NCBI GenBank assembly: GCA_024036415.1
Contig: JAMWET010000668.1
Span: 62,001 to 126,000 of the forward strand
Direction: 5' to 3'
DNA from: Prochilodus magdalenae
Taxonomy: Eukaryota > Chordata > Actinopteri > Characiformes > Prochilodontidae
Length of the DNA stretch: 64,000 nt
This document shows, piece after piece, positions 1 through 12,754 of the stretch. The first letter of the stretch is position 1. The number at the start of each line of letters is the position of its first letter. The translations under genes and the position numbers were made by a program. A model generated the notes under the pieces. The model had not been told where the DNA came from. It ran no database searches and was given only the letters and a program-made list of their open reading frames with translations.

Positions 1-1764
1 AGAAAAACTTTAAGTAAAATGCACAAAAGATTCCACACAGTGTACAGAATGTGTACAACTGTTCCATAATTTCATTGCTCTTCTAGCACTCTAGTCAAAA
101 GAACAGAAACAAAAAGAAGGCTTTTTCCAAAATGTTCAGTATCACAAAGTATTACAAATGTAATTGCCGTGATGTGACTAACCTAGCGGAGTGCATTGTC
201 TTCTCCTTTTGCAGCTTGTGCAGTGCATGTGTGATTCACTTTGCAAGTAATGAATGGATGTTGGTGAGGTAACAAAAAAATCATGTGGGCAGACTACAGT
301 GACTTCATATTGTTGTGAATACCTGTGTATAACCTCAACTTGTATTATACTGTTTACTAGCGATGTCACTGATCAACACATTAACAGTTAACTAAAAAAA
401 CAAGGCTGTTAGCGGAAAACAGGATTTAGTATTAACAGCCATCCCTATTTGCACAAGCAGCTTTATTATTCAGGTTAAGGAATGTTTTGACTTGTGTGCA
501 TGAGCAGCAATAGGCAGTTAGTACAGCTGGAAAGGTCTTCTTTATAATAGTATTTTGGAGCCCACTTTTTAGGAGGGTAATGGCACAACTACAATAAAGC
601 GCCACATTGGCGGCCGCATACTTAAAAATATATATGTAGATTATATCATGTGCAGCATTATGCACAGTGACTGCTTTCAGGAGCAACAGAGGTACATTGA
701 GCCATGGTTATGATCTGCTGTTTGAGTGGCAGCTTTTAGCTGCAGCTGCACTAAAAGCCTGACATGCATGTATATACATGCACATGTATGATGGGAGGGG
801 ATAAAAGAGGGAGAATTTCCATAGTGAGAAGAACCCTGCTGTGTGGAGAGCTCCACACAAATACGTGCGCACACACACACACACACACACACACTATTTT
901 TTCTTTTTTATTTATTTATTTATTTTAGCCTTTTTACTTTCTTCTTTTTCACACTTCCGGCCTCCTTCTGTTATACATGCGACATGCTTTCCTGTCCTTT
1001 TCTATTGTTAATCTCAATCTGTCTGTCTTCTGTTTTACTGCGAAATCTTTCACAACAGAACTACTCTCATAAACTCCACCTTCTCTTCAGTGGCTTCTCG
1101 TCCTCTGTTCTTGCTTGTTCAATGTGATATTCTGTCTATCTGTGTCTCTCTCACATGCTCTCTTTTTGTTTCTTTTTTTGCATTCGGTCTTCTCTCTCTC
1201 TCTCTCTCTCTTACTGGAGCTGCTTGGTGTATGTAACAGACAGACACTCTCTGAGTTGTCCCTGTGATTTGCAAAATGCTTTGTCTCACTCCAGCCTGGC
1301 ACTCCACAGCACATAAGCACTCCTTCAGATCTCTCACTTCATTAAAGTGAAAGTTTGGCCAAAGATACTGAGAGAACTAAAGCTTCCATTTGCCACAAAG
1401 AAAAGATAAATAATAGACACTTGCCATTTATGTGCATGTTGATTAGCATCACTAACAACATTGACTGTCTCCAGATATGATCATACAGCATTACTGTTGT
1501 GGGGTTGTTCTATTGCTATGTATGTCAAAACAAAATAAAAAAATGTCTAACTGATTGTAATGACTAGTGCTCTGTGGCAGATGATAGATGATAAACTAAT
1601 GGGGAACAAAAAGAGAACAAAATTGGGTCAAGTGGTGACAGAAAGCTGAAATGAAATCTGTTCTGTGGTGTTGGGCTAGACTGTAACCTAAACTAAGACT
1701 TTTTCACAAGGTTTACACCCTCCAAAAGCAGCTCAATCGGTGCTAAAGCTGGGCTTCAAAAATA

Positions 1765-1930
1765 ATTCTAAAAATACCTGCTCTGGGGGGGGGGGGTCCT
1801 GTGGGGGTTTTGACCTGTGGGGATCTGACAAACACTGTTAAAAGGGCTAACAGATTATCCAGAGAAACAAATGGACTATCTGTAATTGTAGGATGTACAT
1901 ATAGAATAAGTGGAGCTGATTAAAAAAAAA
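1765..1930 (+). repeat. Fragment of the dispersed fold-back repeat family
   Basis: The stretch contains a tract reading as CCTGCTCT, then a G run, GTCCTGTGGGGG, GACC, GGGCTAACA, CAGAGAAACA, ATGGACTA, GTAATTGTA and AGTGGAGCTGAT in that order. The same word order forms the right end of the longer copies at 37.1-37.7 and 40.4-40.9 kb. It is one end only and has decayed. Confidence 0.55.
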
Positions 1931-2819
1931 CTGTGGGTGGGTGTATAATATAAACAATAGAGAAATAGATGGTAACTAACTACCCATGGTTGAGAGTGTC
2001 TGAATTTTTTTTTATTTTTTTTTATTCATTTTTTTTTAGTTTTATTACATACGGTTCAATTGAAAATTCAATTTTTACACCCTCAGTATATCCACATATG
2101 TATTCTCTCATTCTCACCTCTTTCAGTTATTCTTGCTCTACAGGGTACAATGCTTTGAAATAAATGTATATATGACCTCATTCTGCATTGTCTTTTGTTG
2201 GTGCCAGTCAAACTGGAACATGAGTTTCTGTGTTTGCGCACAGCATTTGAACATCGTTGTTGATGGACTGTGAGTAGCAGCTGTCTGTACTGTTTTATGA
2301 GAGAGAGAGATCCCTGCCAGGATTATGACTGTCATACTAGAACACAAGCGCACACTTTCTGCATACCACCACGAGTGTGAATTTTAAACCAGAGTTAATA
2401 TCCCCCTGCTTTTCCCTTCAGAGTGTTTTTTATGCAACACATAAAATAAAGGCTGGAGCATCTTTGTTGACAGGGTGTGATATCAATTTTAAAAAAATAG
2501 TCAAAAAAGGAGAGAAATAGAGAGATTTATTGTCATCTACTTTAACATGATGTGTTTTTGCACCAAAGTCTTTGACATTTGGCACCCAGTAAGTGGTGTA
2601 AGAATAGATACACACGTACACAGATGCTGTGTCGAAAGACTGGTACGGCGACGACACCTTTCTGTCTTTTTACTTTCTTACTGTGTTTTGGAGAGGTTAT
2701 TGCATTTTTGTGTATGTGAACAATATCGTAGATTGTGGACAATAGGAAGCTGCAGAGGGGTGGTCACACTTCCCTGTAAATCAATGTAGCGAAGTTGGAG
2801 TGAGTCGGCAGTGTTCGGT

Positions 2820-3340
2820 TCCTCAGTGTACACCTTACCAGTGACCTCACCTGGTCACTCCACACCAACAACGTAGTGAGATCTGCCCGCAAGCGCCTCT
2901 TCCTGCGAACGCTCTGAAAATTTGGTCTGCCTCCTGACATCACCAATTTCTACAGATGCACCAGTGAGACCATTGTCACGGCCTGGATGTCTGGTGTGGC
3001 AGCTGCACTGCCTATGATCACAAGTCCTTAAAGGGGGAGAATCCATCATAGACAACACACTTCCAGACTTGCAGGACAACCAGTAAAATCCATAAGATCC
3101 AGTTGGGCAGTAGCCACCCAGCTACTACCCATCAGGCTGTACGTATCAGAGAATCTTTACACAGAACCTCCTGTCTCTGTATGTTCTGTATGTTGTGTAT
3201 ATTTAGTGTTTATTTAATATATCTTTTATTTGATATATTTAATTAGTATGGATATTAATGCTGCCCTGCTGTAGAGTATTAACCTAAGCTTCACCCCAAA
3301 CATTTCAATGCGTAAATGTCCTGACATGCTGTGCAACTCG
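2820..3340 (+). repeat. Relic of a LINE: 3' end of the reverse transcriptase frame plus tail
   Basis: Across two or three frameshifts the plus strand encodes DLTWSLHTNNVVRSARKRLF, then a KFGLPPDITNFYRC-like segment and a TIVTAW segment. This is the typical end of the reverse transcriptase frame of CR1/L2/Rex-type fish LINEs (DLTWS..NT..LV.KA.QRL.FLR.L.K.GL....L..FYR.TIES). A stop codon interrupts it near 2920. AT-rich sequence with a TTTCAATGCGTAAATGTCCTGACATG-like motif near 3303-3330 resembles a LINE 3' tail. It is dead, and the exact clade cannot be assigned by eye. Confidence 0.6.
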
Positions 3341-5801
3341 TTTTTGCCATTTGTAACATTTCCTAAAGTTGTCTGGCACCCATGCTCCCATTATACTAAA
3401 TCCTGAGTTCAATCCTGACATGTTCTTACTTCACTTCTAGCACTTTAAATTTAGCAACGCTAATTCCCCTGTCTCTCTCAGACTCTAAAAAGCGTGTTTG
3501 ATTGTGCTTACTTGACACATGGTTCACATTTATACCCACCTGATGGTCTCTGTGAGCTAGACTACAGAAGTGTGGGTTGGTTGTATTATCTGTCATCCAC
3601 ATCTTAGTTAATCCAGCAACGTTGTGTGACATTGGGCCTGTATGTATGTATGTATGTATGTCTTGCTCTTATGAAGTAATAAATATAAAATGTTATTTAT
3701 TTATGTTATTTTATAAATGCGTTATGTACATTTCAGCTTTTGCTAGTTATATACTTGACCTCGTGCTGAATGCTGTGGGCATGTTTTTTCTAATACGCTG
3801 CTAATGGCCAATCCCCCCCAGTGTGTCAGAGCTGGTAGTTATTGCGGGTGTTAGTGCCCAGCGAAGCAGTCTAGATTGCAGGTGTATACCCCGTTAAAGC
3901 GTAAAAACAGAATTCTAGTATCAGTTAATTAGCACCTCAGGGGACTATTAATATAGCATTTTCCTGTTGGCCAGCTTCTCTGAATAATCCCTCTTGTCAC
4001 AATGGCTCCATTGTGTTGGCCAGTTTTCAGCTCTACTATTGAACCTGGTGAAGTGTCTACTGAGTTGTGACTATATTGGTTCTATACTGTAATCAAAAAT
4101 AACTGCTTAAAGGCTTGTTTTTTTTTTTATAGAATTATATGTATGTCTGCTGTCATTTGTTGATTTAAAATTTGAGAAGCTACATGATCCCCTAATTTTT
4201 TTTTAATTAGTTTGCTGTGGTAGTATAAGAATAATAGTCTATAGATTATAACATTAATCTAAATGTGTAAGGTGCTATAGTACTGCAGTAGCCTTAAACC
4301 TGTTGTACTAATCTCAGTGTATGTTCTTTAGTGCTATGTTAGCGTGAACACCAAGGGGCGGGGGTTGAATGCCAAAGAGGAGTTATAGCTGGTGGACCGT
4401 TGTTTTAGTAGTGTAGTAGTCTTGTAATCCCAGAGTAAAGAGCTTTAGTAGTGTAGAAGTCTTCTAATTGGCCAGTATAGTTTTCCATAACTAAAAGTTT
4501 GTTGTCAGACACTTCCTCTTTGTTGTCAGAAATAATAAATTATAGCATTATCCTGGAATGATTGTGTGTTTCAGTTCTGTTCTAAAAACAAAGTTCTTTC
4601 CTTTAAATTGACTGTACAATACTGATAAAACTGAGACTGATTAGGTCGAAAACTGTTGTGTTGTTTCTTTAATACTGATCAAGTTTGTTAGCCAAGTGAT
4701 GTCTCGCTCAAGCTCTGGCACTGGTGGGTGTTTCTGTAAAACTGCTTTGGCACATAGTGTGTTTGACAAAGTGCTACATAAACAAAGCCATACCAAATAC
4801 TTTAGCTTCAGCTTCCTGATTTGAATTCTTGAACTTGAAGTGAGGTTTTAGTTACAGGTTTTAGTTTTTTTCCCCATATTTGTCCCAGAGCAAAATAGCA
4901 TGAAATGGCATCCTTCTTCCTTCTGGCGAATTCTATCTGTGCAGTACATGTAGAAGGCAATGTGCTACTGCTGTATGGTTCTCAGGCTTGCTGGAGGGTT
5001 TATTTCCTCCCTCAGGAGTTAACAGTGCTGTGTCGTCCCGTCCCCCCCAACACTGACTGCTGTCTTGTCACTTCCACTGGCTGTTGTTTGAGAGACTGAG
5101 GTAGAGTGTCACCACCATGTCTCTGGGAATCATTCTGAGAAGGAAATTGTGCCCTCTCCAGTGTTTTGTTCCATGGCCCCTACTGACCTATGCAGAAAAA
5201 AAATCTGTTTCTTCTTCTTGTGAGACGTTTAAATACCAAATGGGATAATGTGGTATGGGGGGAAAAAATGAAGAAAACATAGTCAGTTGTCATAAAATAC
5301 AGAAGGACATGGCTGGATGTATAGAAGTGGCTGGACCAGGAGTCATTCCATGCATTGTTGGCTTATTAATTTATTTTTTGTTTGTAAAAAGCTTTTTGTT
5401 CTTGATACCAGTGACAAACAGTACAAAAGCTTGACATCAGTAATCTGTCTTTAGAGTATTGCTGGTGGTTGAAATTTTGACCAATAATTTTGAACTATGC
5501 CATTGCAGTCTGGTCTGATTAACAAAAAACAGTAAAAAGTGACACTATAAAAGTGCATTTGCATTCTAAGATTAGACTTTACCATGTATGACTATGTGTG
5601 TGACAAGTTTTTATTTAATTTGGCAATAGTATTGAAACTTTGACCACCGTATGGCAGCATTGGAATTTTACTTTAAACCTGTCACAGGTTGTTTTACCCT
5701 CACATACATACAAAAAATTTTCGTAGTTTTTTTTTCTTCTTTTCTTTTCTTGTGTTATGGGCATGTCCCTTTCTAATTAATACTCTCTGTCTTCACTGCA
5801 G

Positions 5802-5898
5802 GTATAAGGGAAGTTATTTACTTGTCAGATAAGTATCATGACACCCCAGAGATGACCGCCTCGAGAAGACTGCTGTCCCTGGCTAAAGTCCAGTACAA
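5802..5898 (+). CDS. dctd: dctd penultimate coding exon (deoxycytidylate deaminase)
   Basis: The product, dCMP deaminase, is a zinc enzyme that turns dCMP into dUMP for thymidylate synthesis and is controlled by dCTP and dTTP. The exon follows a pyrimidine-rich acceptor (cttcactgcag) and ends at a GTAAGT donor. Its frame reads GIREVIYLSDKYHD, then PEMTASRRLL and LAKVQY, matching the C-terminal part of vertebrate DCTD, where SDKYHD is strongly conserved. It begins with the last two bases of a glycine codon and ends two bases into a lysine codon completed by the exon at 11904. The zinc-binding HAE and PCxxC motifs belong to earlier exons; I looked for them in 1-5801 and did not see them, so they should lie before the window. 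Identity rests on recalled family sequence and on tenm3 being the neighbour. Confidence 0.93.
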
Positions 5899-8800
5899 GT
5901 AAGTGTTCAGAGAGATGGCGAAAGAGGCTTTTTTGTTTTTGGTCCTTCTGATGAGCCTCAGTTTTCTTTGCAGAACAGGCAGAATACATATAGCAGAATA
6001 CAGATGACAATATAGTGAAAATGTTATGCTGTCCGGAAGACCTGCATGATAAATCTCATTTTTATTAGTTCCATGATGTGAGTTTTCATGATAAACTATT
6101 TGCCACTGTGGCAGAAGAGATCAAATTGCCATGTTGACGTAGCGCCAGAGAATAATCATTAGCTAAGCTGGAAATGGATTTTCTAATTGGTCATTGCTTT
6201 GTGTCAGCTCTGAGCTGCCCTGTCCATCTTATGTAGGCATATTAAACATTTGGAATGATGACTGCTGAAGTAATCCATTTCCAGAGAGTTATTAGTGTTT
6301 TTTTTTTTGTAGTCTGAAAAATCTGCAGTATCTGTGGTCTAAAATCTTTATAAGTTTGGCTTAGTGGTTTTGCTAATGCTTAGAGAAAGCTTCTGTAGCA
6401 GAACTGAAAGGTCAGAGGGCGGACTCATGATTTCAGTGGTGCAGTTTCAGTTGGTCTAAACCTGTAATCAATCTTGATGAGTTTCCACAAGTTAGTGTAA
6501 AAGTCTTTGATTAGCATATTAAATGCAACTGGATTTATTTCCTTTTCGGAATCCGTGCATCCGATCAAAAAGGTGTATACAAGCCCACATCAGCGTATCA
6601 TACCGGACAATCTGGAGTTGGAACGGAGTCGATATCTCGAAAGCTGCGGGACGAGTTAGTCGGCGATGAAATGGGAGAAAAAGAAAAATCGTGTAACAGT
6701 ATAGTTTTTAATTACTTTTATTTTTTAATAGTTTAATATTTAATAGTTTATTTTCTTGCTAGTAGTTCCTCTCACACAATCCAGGTGTGTTGTTTGTACT
6801 GTCTGGTTGCAGATTCGAGTCCTTATTTTAGTGAGTAGAACTAATTCAAAAAGACGAGCAGTAACTTAACTAGGTTTCCTATGTACTAGTGTAATGTACT
6901 ATGTACTTTATTTCTGTTTCTTGGCTCTTTTTTTGTTCTTCAGATATTGCTTTAAATTAAGCAACATATTCATGTTATACAGTATCAGGGTTAAATGTAG
7001 CATTTATAACTTTACATGTTTTGGGTGTCCTAACCATGAATGTGTTTAGTGCCTCTGCTTAGTAGGCAGTTTGGTTGTAAGCAGATTACAATTTCTGCCA
7101 GTACTAACTTCTACTGTAACACTAAAGACTCATTTATCTTAATTTGGATTATTATAATTTATTGTTGTTGTGAAGATTAAATACAAACAAGAAAAATGCA
7201 GTTACTTAAAAGTTAAAGTTTATGCCGCAGTACAGTTTGTCATGTATATTTGTACTTAGTTACACTTGAAATTAAAGGTTTGAATGTATTTTACTCTGTG
7301 TATAATTTTAACTAACGTAAAAAAACTAAGTTTAAACTGAGTTGAAATGTAATTCCCTTGAGGCAACCAATTACCTCAATAATTTGAGTTAACTTTTTAG
7401 GGTTTGCAGTGCATAAATAACATCTATCCCTCAATTCCCTACATCCAAATTAGCAGCCATATTAATTTACATTTCATGCTTACATTGACATTACCTTGTG
7501 TGCTTCTACAAAAAGACAATGCATGGGAAACTCAACATGCAAGAGGAATTCTGCAAGTATTTCCATGTATCATTTAACTTAAGTTGTGCTGTGCTTGTTG
7601 CTCCTATCATTACAAAGTGAACAATAGTTGTATACAGTAGTGGTAATTACTTTTCTTTAACCACTGCATTTTTTTCAAAATGTTCTTGTCATATAAGCTT
7701 TACCAGCATGGTGTTTTTCTATCATTCTAGTGCACATTTATTGGGCTAGAACCTTGACAGTGGAGCTCTGTTTGGTGAGACTGATTTTTAGCGCATTTCT
7801 TCAATACAGAAAATAAATGTGATTAAACTCTGATTAAAAGAAACACATGTTGCTTGTACAGCTTAGTTCGGCGCAGTTCATCACAGTCCATCGCGGAAAG
7901 ATGACGTTAATATTGGTGTTTTCGTTTTCAAGTCACTGCATGTTTTTTGGGGGTTTTTGGTCAGTAAAGTGAGTAGACCTTCAGGCTTGCTGTGTAAGTT
8001 GTATCAATGTATTGAAATCATTTGTGCAAAACACAGTGAGCTGTGTGTAGTATTAAATAAAGCTTTCAGTGCATATAATTTGCATCAATAACTTTTAGTA
8101 ACTGCATTACCTAGTTTTCTCAAGTATCGCTTCAGCCATAGACTGTACAAGACCTTTGAAGATGCCCTGTAGTAGCTTCCTCTGATCCTCTAAACCGTAA
8201 GGTGGAGCTGTTCTGTTCCAGGACCTCCTTTATCTTCAAATGTACTGAAGTATGAAAAATAAAAGTAGCATGATGTATTGTGACTTTGATGTCTGATTAT
8301 CATTTTTGTTTCAACTCTATTGCTCAATCAGCTCATTTAAGGTGAAAAGACAGAGAAAAGAACAAGTGAAAATATTTCACTGCCATGGCAATTTGTGTAC
8401 CTCCCCGATGCCCCTCAGACCACACACAAATTTTAATACAATTTTTTTTTGTATGTTAATATTAAATAATACTGTAAAGTAAATATAAATTTTGTTAAAG
8501 AATGATTTTTTTTAATGATCTTGAATCCTCAAACTGTTCCATATTATTTTTTTAGGTTTAGGGTTGGGTGTTTGGTTGACTCAGAGCTCTGTAGATTTGC
8601 ATGAAGTGTTTTTTTAAATGTGTTTTTGGTGTTGTGTTTGGTTTTTTTGGGCCATATGAAGTTGAAACTAGTTTTCTGTAGCTTCTATAGCTTCAGTCAG
8701 CTGCAAGCCATGGCTGAAATGAAGTTTCAACCATTAATTTAAAGTGCAAAGCTGTCTGCCGATGAGGCCTTGGGGTTTAATTTTTGTGTTACAGTTTCAG

Positions 8801-10407
8801 GTAATTTGTCTGCCAGTCGAATGTGATGAAAGACGTCACAAATGCTAATCTAATTTGGAAGTCATTTCGATCTTCTTAACAACCCATGGGAGCAAATCGC
8901 ATCAATGTTTCAGTAGCCTGCTTTTTAATTACTTAGGTTTTAATATTTTAATGACATGTTTTAATATATATCCACAGGGTGGCACAAGCCTTCACTTTTT
9001 TTGTTAATGAGATTCAGTGGGAAGTGGCAGTTGGGGCTCAAAGCATCCTGTGTTTGACTGAAGCACTAGGAGCCGTAGTGTGGGAGAAACCCATCCGCTG
9101 AACTTAGCGTGTCGTATAGAGTCCGACTGTAAATATACTGCTAAGCCTTTCATCAGAGCTGGATCAGACACAACTGTGGGTGGATGAGCCTGAGGAGACA
9201 AAAGAAACCGCTCTAGCTGAGATGAAAATATGGAAAATCCTTGAAGACATGTTCCTGCGGGCTGGCTGACTGCAGGAGCAGAGGTTAATTCCCTTGCTGC
9301 TTCTTTGTGAAGATTGTCCGCTACCTGTAAAAATGCTTCCCGCATGACAGCAATTATTAACATTTCAGCCTCTGCTTTTGTCTCTTTGGGTCCGTCTCGG
9401 TCTATGGCTTTGGCTCTGGAGCTTCAATTCACACACTGAAGCGATCTAGCATCAGATATGACCAGGGGCAAAGGGCAAAAACACAAAAATGAGCCAAAAA
9501 TGCCCCCAGAAAATTGTTATAAACCTTTAAATGTAATAAATCAGTAAAGAGGGTTGAAAGTGTTTGTAGAATGAATATTCTTGAGTATTACTTTTAAATT
9601 GAAGTTTTGTACTTTAAGTGTTATTGGAAATACATTTTTAAATTCTTTTTATTTTATAAAAAATTCTATTTCTAGAGAAAAGTGTAGAGTTAAAATTGAT
9701 CACAGTGCTGTTGATATGAATCAGACATCTGAAGGGAATTTAATGCCAGCTATGTCATTACATGAAATGGTTGTAAATGCGCTACCTTATGCAAGACTTT
9801 GTTTTATGATAGTTGTGATAGGGTTTTAGCCTAAAATGTTTTTTTTTAAAACCAGTTAAACCTTTTTTCAGATTTTTCACTGTATTCTCATTGTCAACTG
9901 CACATAAATGTAGATCCACAAGTGTTTTTGGAACGCAAATAACATGGCTATATTTTTGTTAGTTTGTTAGTCATCATGATCACTGGTTCCCATTACCACC
10001 ACCGCCAACAGTTTTGCTGCAATGAATAAAATACATATTTGACAAACGATTCCGAATGACTTTGTTTACATCACAACAAATTAAAAAAGTCTGTTATTGC
10101 AGCACATATATATATATTTCACAGACTGCCTACATACATTAGATATGCCTTACTGAGACAGTTGCAGAAACAAAACCAAAGGACCTACTGCTCTTGATCT
10201 TTTGTCTTGGTCACCCACAAATGCGATGGCAAAAAATAAGAGCTCCAGCACCAGTCCACTGAGCTGAAACAGGCACTTGAGTCATGTCTGGTTCCATGCA
10301 CAATGTACCTGAAATTTATTAATTTAAAAATAGCAAGCCAATACAGTCCGCATGCTTCAAGGTTTGCAATCTGATGTATAAGTTGTACTTGATGTTCGGT
10401 TTGAATG

Positions 10408-10444
<37 letters not shown>

Positions 10445-11098
10445 AATAATTATATATATAATTTTTTTTAATTAAATAATAATTTCCCCCCATTAGTTTT
10501 AATGTCAAAAAGACAACAAAAACAGGTAATATGCCAAAATGTAAAAGATTATTTTAATTAAAGGCTGAATACAAACTTTTCAGCAGGTTTAATCAAATTC
10601 AAATGAGCTAATCTGCTACTTACAAACATGGTTTGAAAAATCATAATGTGCACTTACCACAGAATTTCTCCATTTTTTTATTACGAGTGAAAAATATAAT
10701 TTAGTGAAATATTTTTTTAGATGTGTGACAGACGTTCTAGGAAGGTGAAAAAGAAAGAGGGGGGGGGTGTAGAAACATGAAGGACTGTAAGAAAGCTAAA
10801 AGGAAACGTTCTGGTGTCGGAAAAGTCAGGGAAGGAATAAATAGGCTGAGTTTGAGGTGTGAAAAATGCTCAGCCCCCTGCTGGCTTTGCGGGTGGTCTG
10901 GGACCTGAACGGCACCTGCGGTTAGAACCAGTACCCCCCACACTCCCCAGAGGAGAATTCTGGGTAATTGGCTGCTTCAAAGCTCCTGCATGCTGGAGTG
11001 GATTGAGGTGATAGGGTGTGAACGTGCAAGCTAGCTTTATCACCATTTTTCCCCCTCTCACTCCCGCCACTACTTTCTTGCTCCTTTCTCCACTGTGG

Positions 11099-11129
<31 letters not shown>

Positions 11130-11903
11130 TATTATTTATTAAAGCTCAGAATTTTTCCATTTGCCTTATGTACAGATATGTGAATGTTTTTGTTAATTTT
11201 CTACAGTTATTCTTTATTTGCCGAATTTAATCTATTGGGAGAAATATGGTCAGTGCAAAATGTACTGCATTTTATATTGTGCGTTTTAGTTTTTTGCCAT
11301 GTTAAATTGATCAACATAATTTGACTTGAGGAGTTTGACTTTTTGTATATGGCTGTGTCCTATCATTTGTAAGTTGCTTGTCTCTTTTTCTACATCTCTA
11401 TCTACTTATAGGTCCTTTACTGTGTATCTGGGCTTGTTTCTCATTTGCTTGACACTTTACAAGAAATTTCACCTTGTAGGCCACCTCTCTGTGACATACA
11501 GCTCCAGAAACTCCAATGTGTCTGGCACTGTGATATCAGCACCACTCACACTGTTTTTATTGTCACTGCTGCACTGAGAATATCATCAATAGTGTCTGGC
11601 CAGTGGTGGTCCTGACGTAGTCCCCTTCCATCAGTAGAGGAGCAAAGGGAACTGTTAACAGTTACTGTAAACATGAGCTGTTTAATGGAACCGTAAGCTT
11701 GATGTTTCTAATAAAATGCCCAATGAATACACCTACAATGTAGGGTTTTCTAATAAACTGGCAACTTGCTATGATGTGTATAGTAAATATACTGAACAGT
11801 AGTAAATATTGTAATAGTAATTCATCATTCATCTATTTATTTATTTATTTATTTTTTTGATCTTTATCTTTTTTTTAGTGATGTCTTCTGTTTTGTTTTT
11901 CAG
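5899..11903 (+). other. dctd last intron (6.0 kb)
   Basis: The intron is bounded by GTAAGT at 5899 and CAG at 11901-11903. It contains a CpG-rich patch at 6545-6680, a GC-richer block at about 8985-9480 with a 119-codon minus-strand frame, AAAT and TTTA tracts near 10412-10450, 11101-11127 and 11831-11853, and a decayed repeat-like stretch at about 11490-11660. I see no supported exon inside it. Confidence 0.8.
11490..11660 (+). repeat. Probable decayed fold-back family fragment
   Basis: Words such as CACTGCTGCACTGAGAAT and GTGGTGGTCCTGAC occur in the order expected for the right half of the fold-back repeat seen at 37 and 40 kb. The rest has diverged strongly. Confidence 0.35.
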
Positions 11904-12009
11904 GCAGTTTACGCCAAAACAGAGCCGGATCATTATTGATTTTAACTCCATCAATCACTCTGGGATGAACAGCAAGAGTGGGATTGAGGAGGTGCACTCA
12001 TCACAGTAG
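11904..12009 (+). CDS. dctd: dctd last coding exon with stop codon
   Basis: The exon follows the acceptor ttttgtttttcag, completes the split lysine codon of the previous exon and reads KQFTPKQSRIIIDFNSINHS, ending SSQ and TAG at 12007-12009. This corresponds to the mammalian DCTD C-terminus, in which a basic stretch is followed by an I(V)IDFDSIN-like strand. The tail after NSIN is about nine residues longer than I recall for the human protein, and its sequence is unlike it; vertebrate C-termini vary here. Splice phase is consistent (two bases plus one). The intron to the previous exon is 6,005 bp. The gene converges on tenm3, whose stop codon lies 17.9 kb downstream on the other strand. Confidence 0.93.
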
Positions 12010-12196
12010 CAAACTTTACTGAACAACTGAACTACTGAGCAATAGTGAAATACTAATCAATGCTGCATTGAATACCACAATACTTAATGTTTCTTATACT
12101 GAATAATTAAATACCACAACACTGAACTTTTCTGAAATCCCACACCACCCTTAGAAGCACATTTAGTGCTCTGTCTTGGCTAGGTTTTAATTTGTG

Positions 12197-12254
<58 letters not shown>

Positions 12255-12754
12255 GTTGTTGTTGTTGTTGTTGTTGTTGTTTTCATTAAAATGATTCGCT
12301 AATGAAAATGAAAGGCTGGAGGACTTTTACTGTGTTGGAAATGTTTGTGCTATTGCTGAATATGTTTTTGCATATATTTAGTTTACAGTAGTAAAAAGAA
12401 AAAACTATTATTCCTGCTTCCTGTGAATCAAATGCAGGTTTGCTGAGTGTAAATGTGGTGATATTTTAGTAGTTCTATCGTATTTGGCAGGTCTGTGGGG
12501 TTGGGTTCGTGTCTGCCAGGTGAGAATGTTCTACCTGGGAGTGACCTTGAGTACAAATCCAGCTGGCAACAAATTGTAATCCTCTTTCAATCTGGCAACA
12601 ATTCTCTTTAAAACCGCTGGAGTCTCACCTGTCATGACAAAATGAAGCCAGTAACAGATACTATACCTTCTGCCAGATCTTTTTCTTACATCACTGGAGT
12701 GTTGACATGCTCACATGGAAACTGCCAAGGTTTGGAATTATTAAAAATAATAAA
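12010..12754 (+). other. dctd: Probable dctd 3'UTR
   Basis: The sequence follows the dctd stop codon. It contains a (TG)n tract at 12201-12250 running into (TTG)n at about 12254-12280. Candidate polyadenylation hexamers are ATTAAA at 12106 and 12285 and AATAAA at 12749-12754. Which one is used cannot be decided by eye, so the end given is only the last of the three. Confidence 0.35.
12201..12280 (+). repeat. Compound microsatellite (TG)n(TTG)n
   Basis: There are about 25 TG units followed directly by about nine TTG units, probably within the dctd 3'UTR. If transcribed on the plus strand it would give a UG-rich RNA tract. Confidence 0.95.

Larger units (their letters stand above)
1..5801 (+). 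other. dctd intron (upstream part; continues out of window)
   Basis: This is AT-rich intronic sequence with no coding exon I can support. It carries an (AC)n tract at 870-894, a CT tract near 1189-1211, a fold-back repeat fragment (about 1765-1930), a LINE relic (about 2820-3340) and scattered T runs. All open frames here are short and look like chance. Confidence 0.75.

Noticed and set aside
1..5801. Earlier dctd exons with the HAE and PCxxC zinc motifs
   Set aside because: I searched the plus strand for the expected codons and found none. The exons probably lie before the window.
9004..9363. 119-codon frame as a possible real gene
   Set aside because: No family was recognised, no splice or promoter context is seen, and it lies inside a dctd intron on the opposite strand. 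It is kept only as a low-interest observation.
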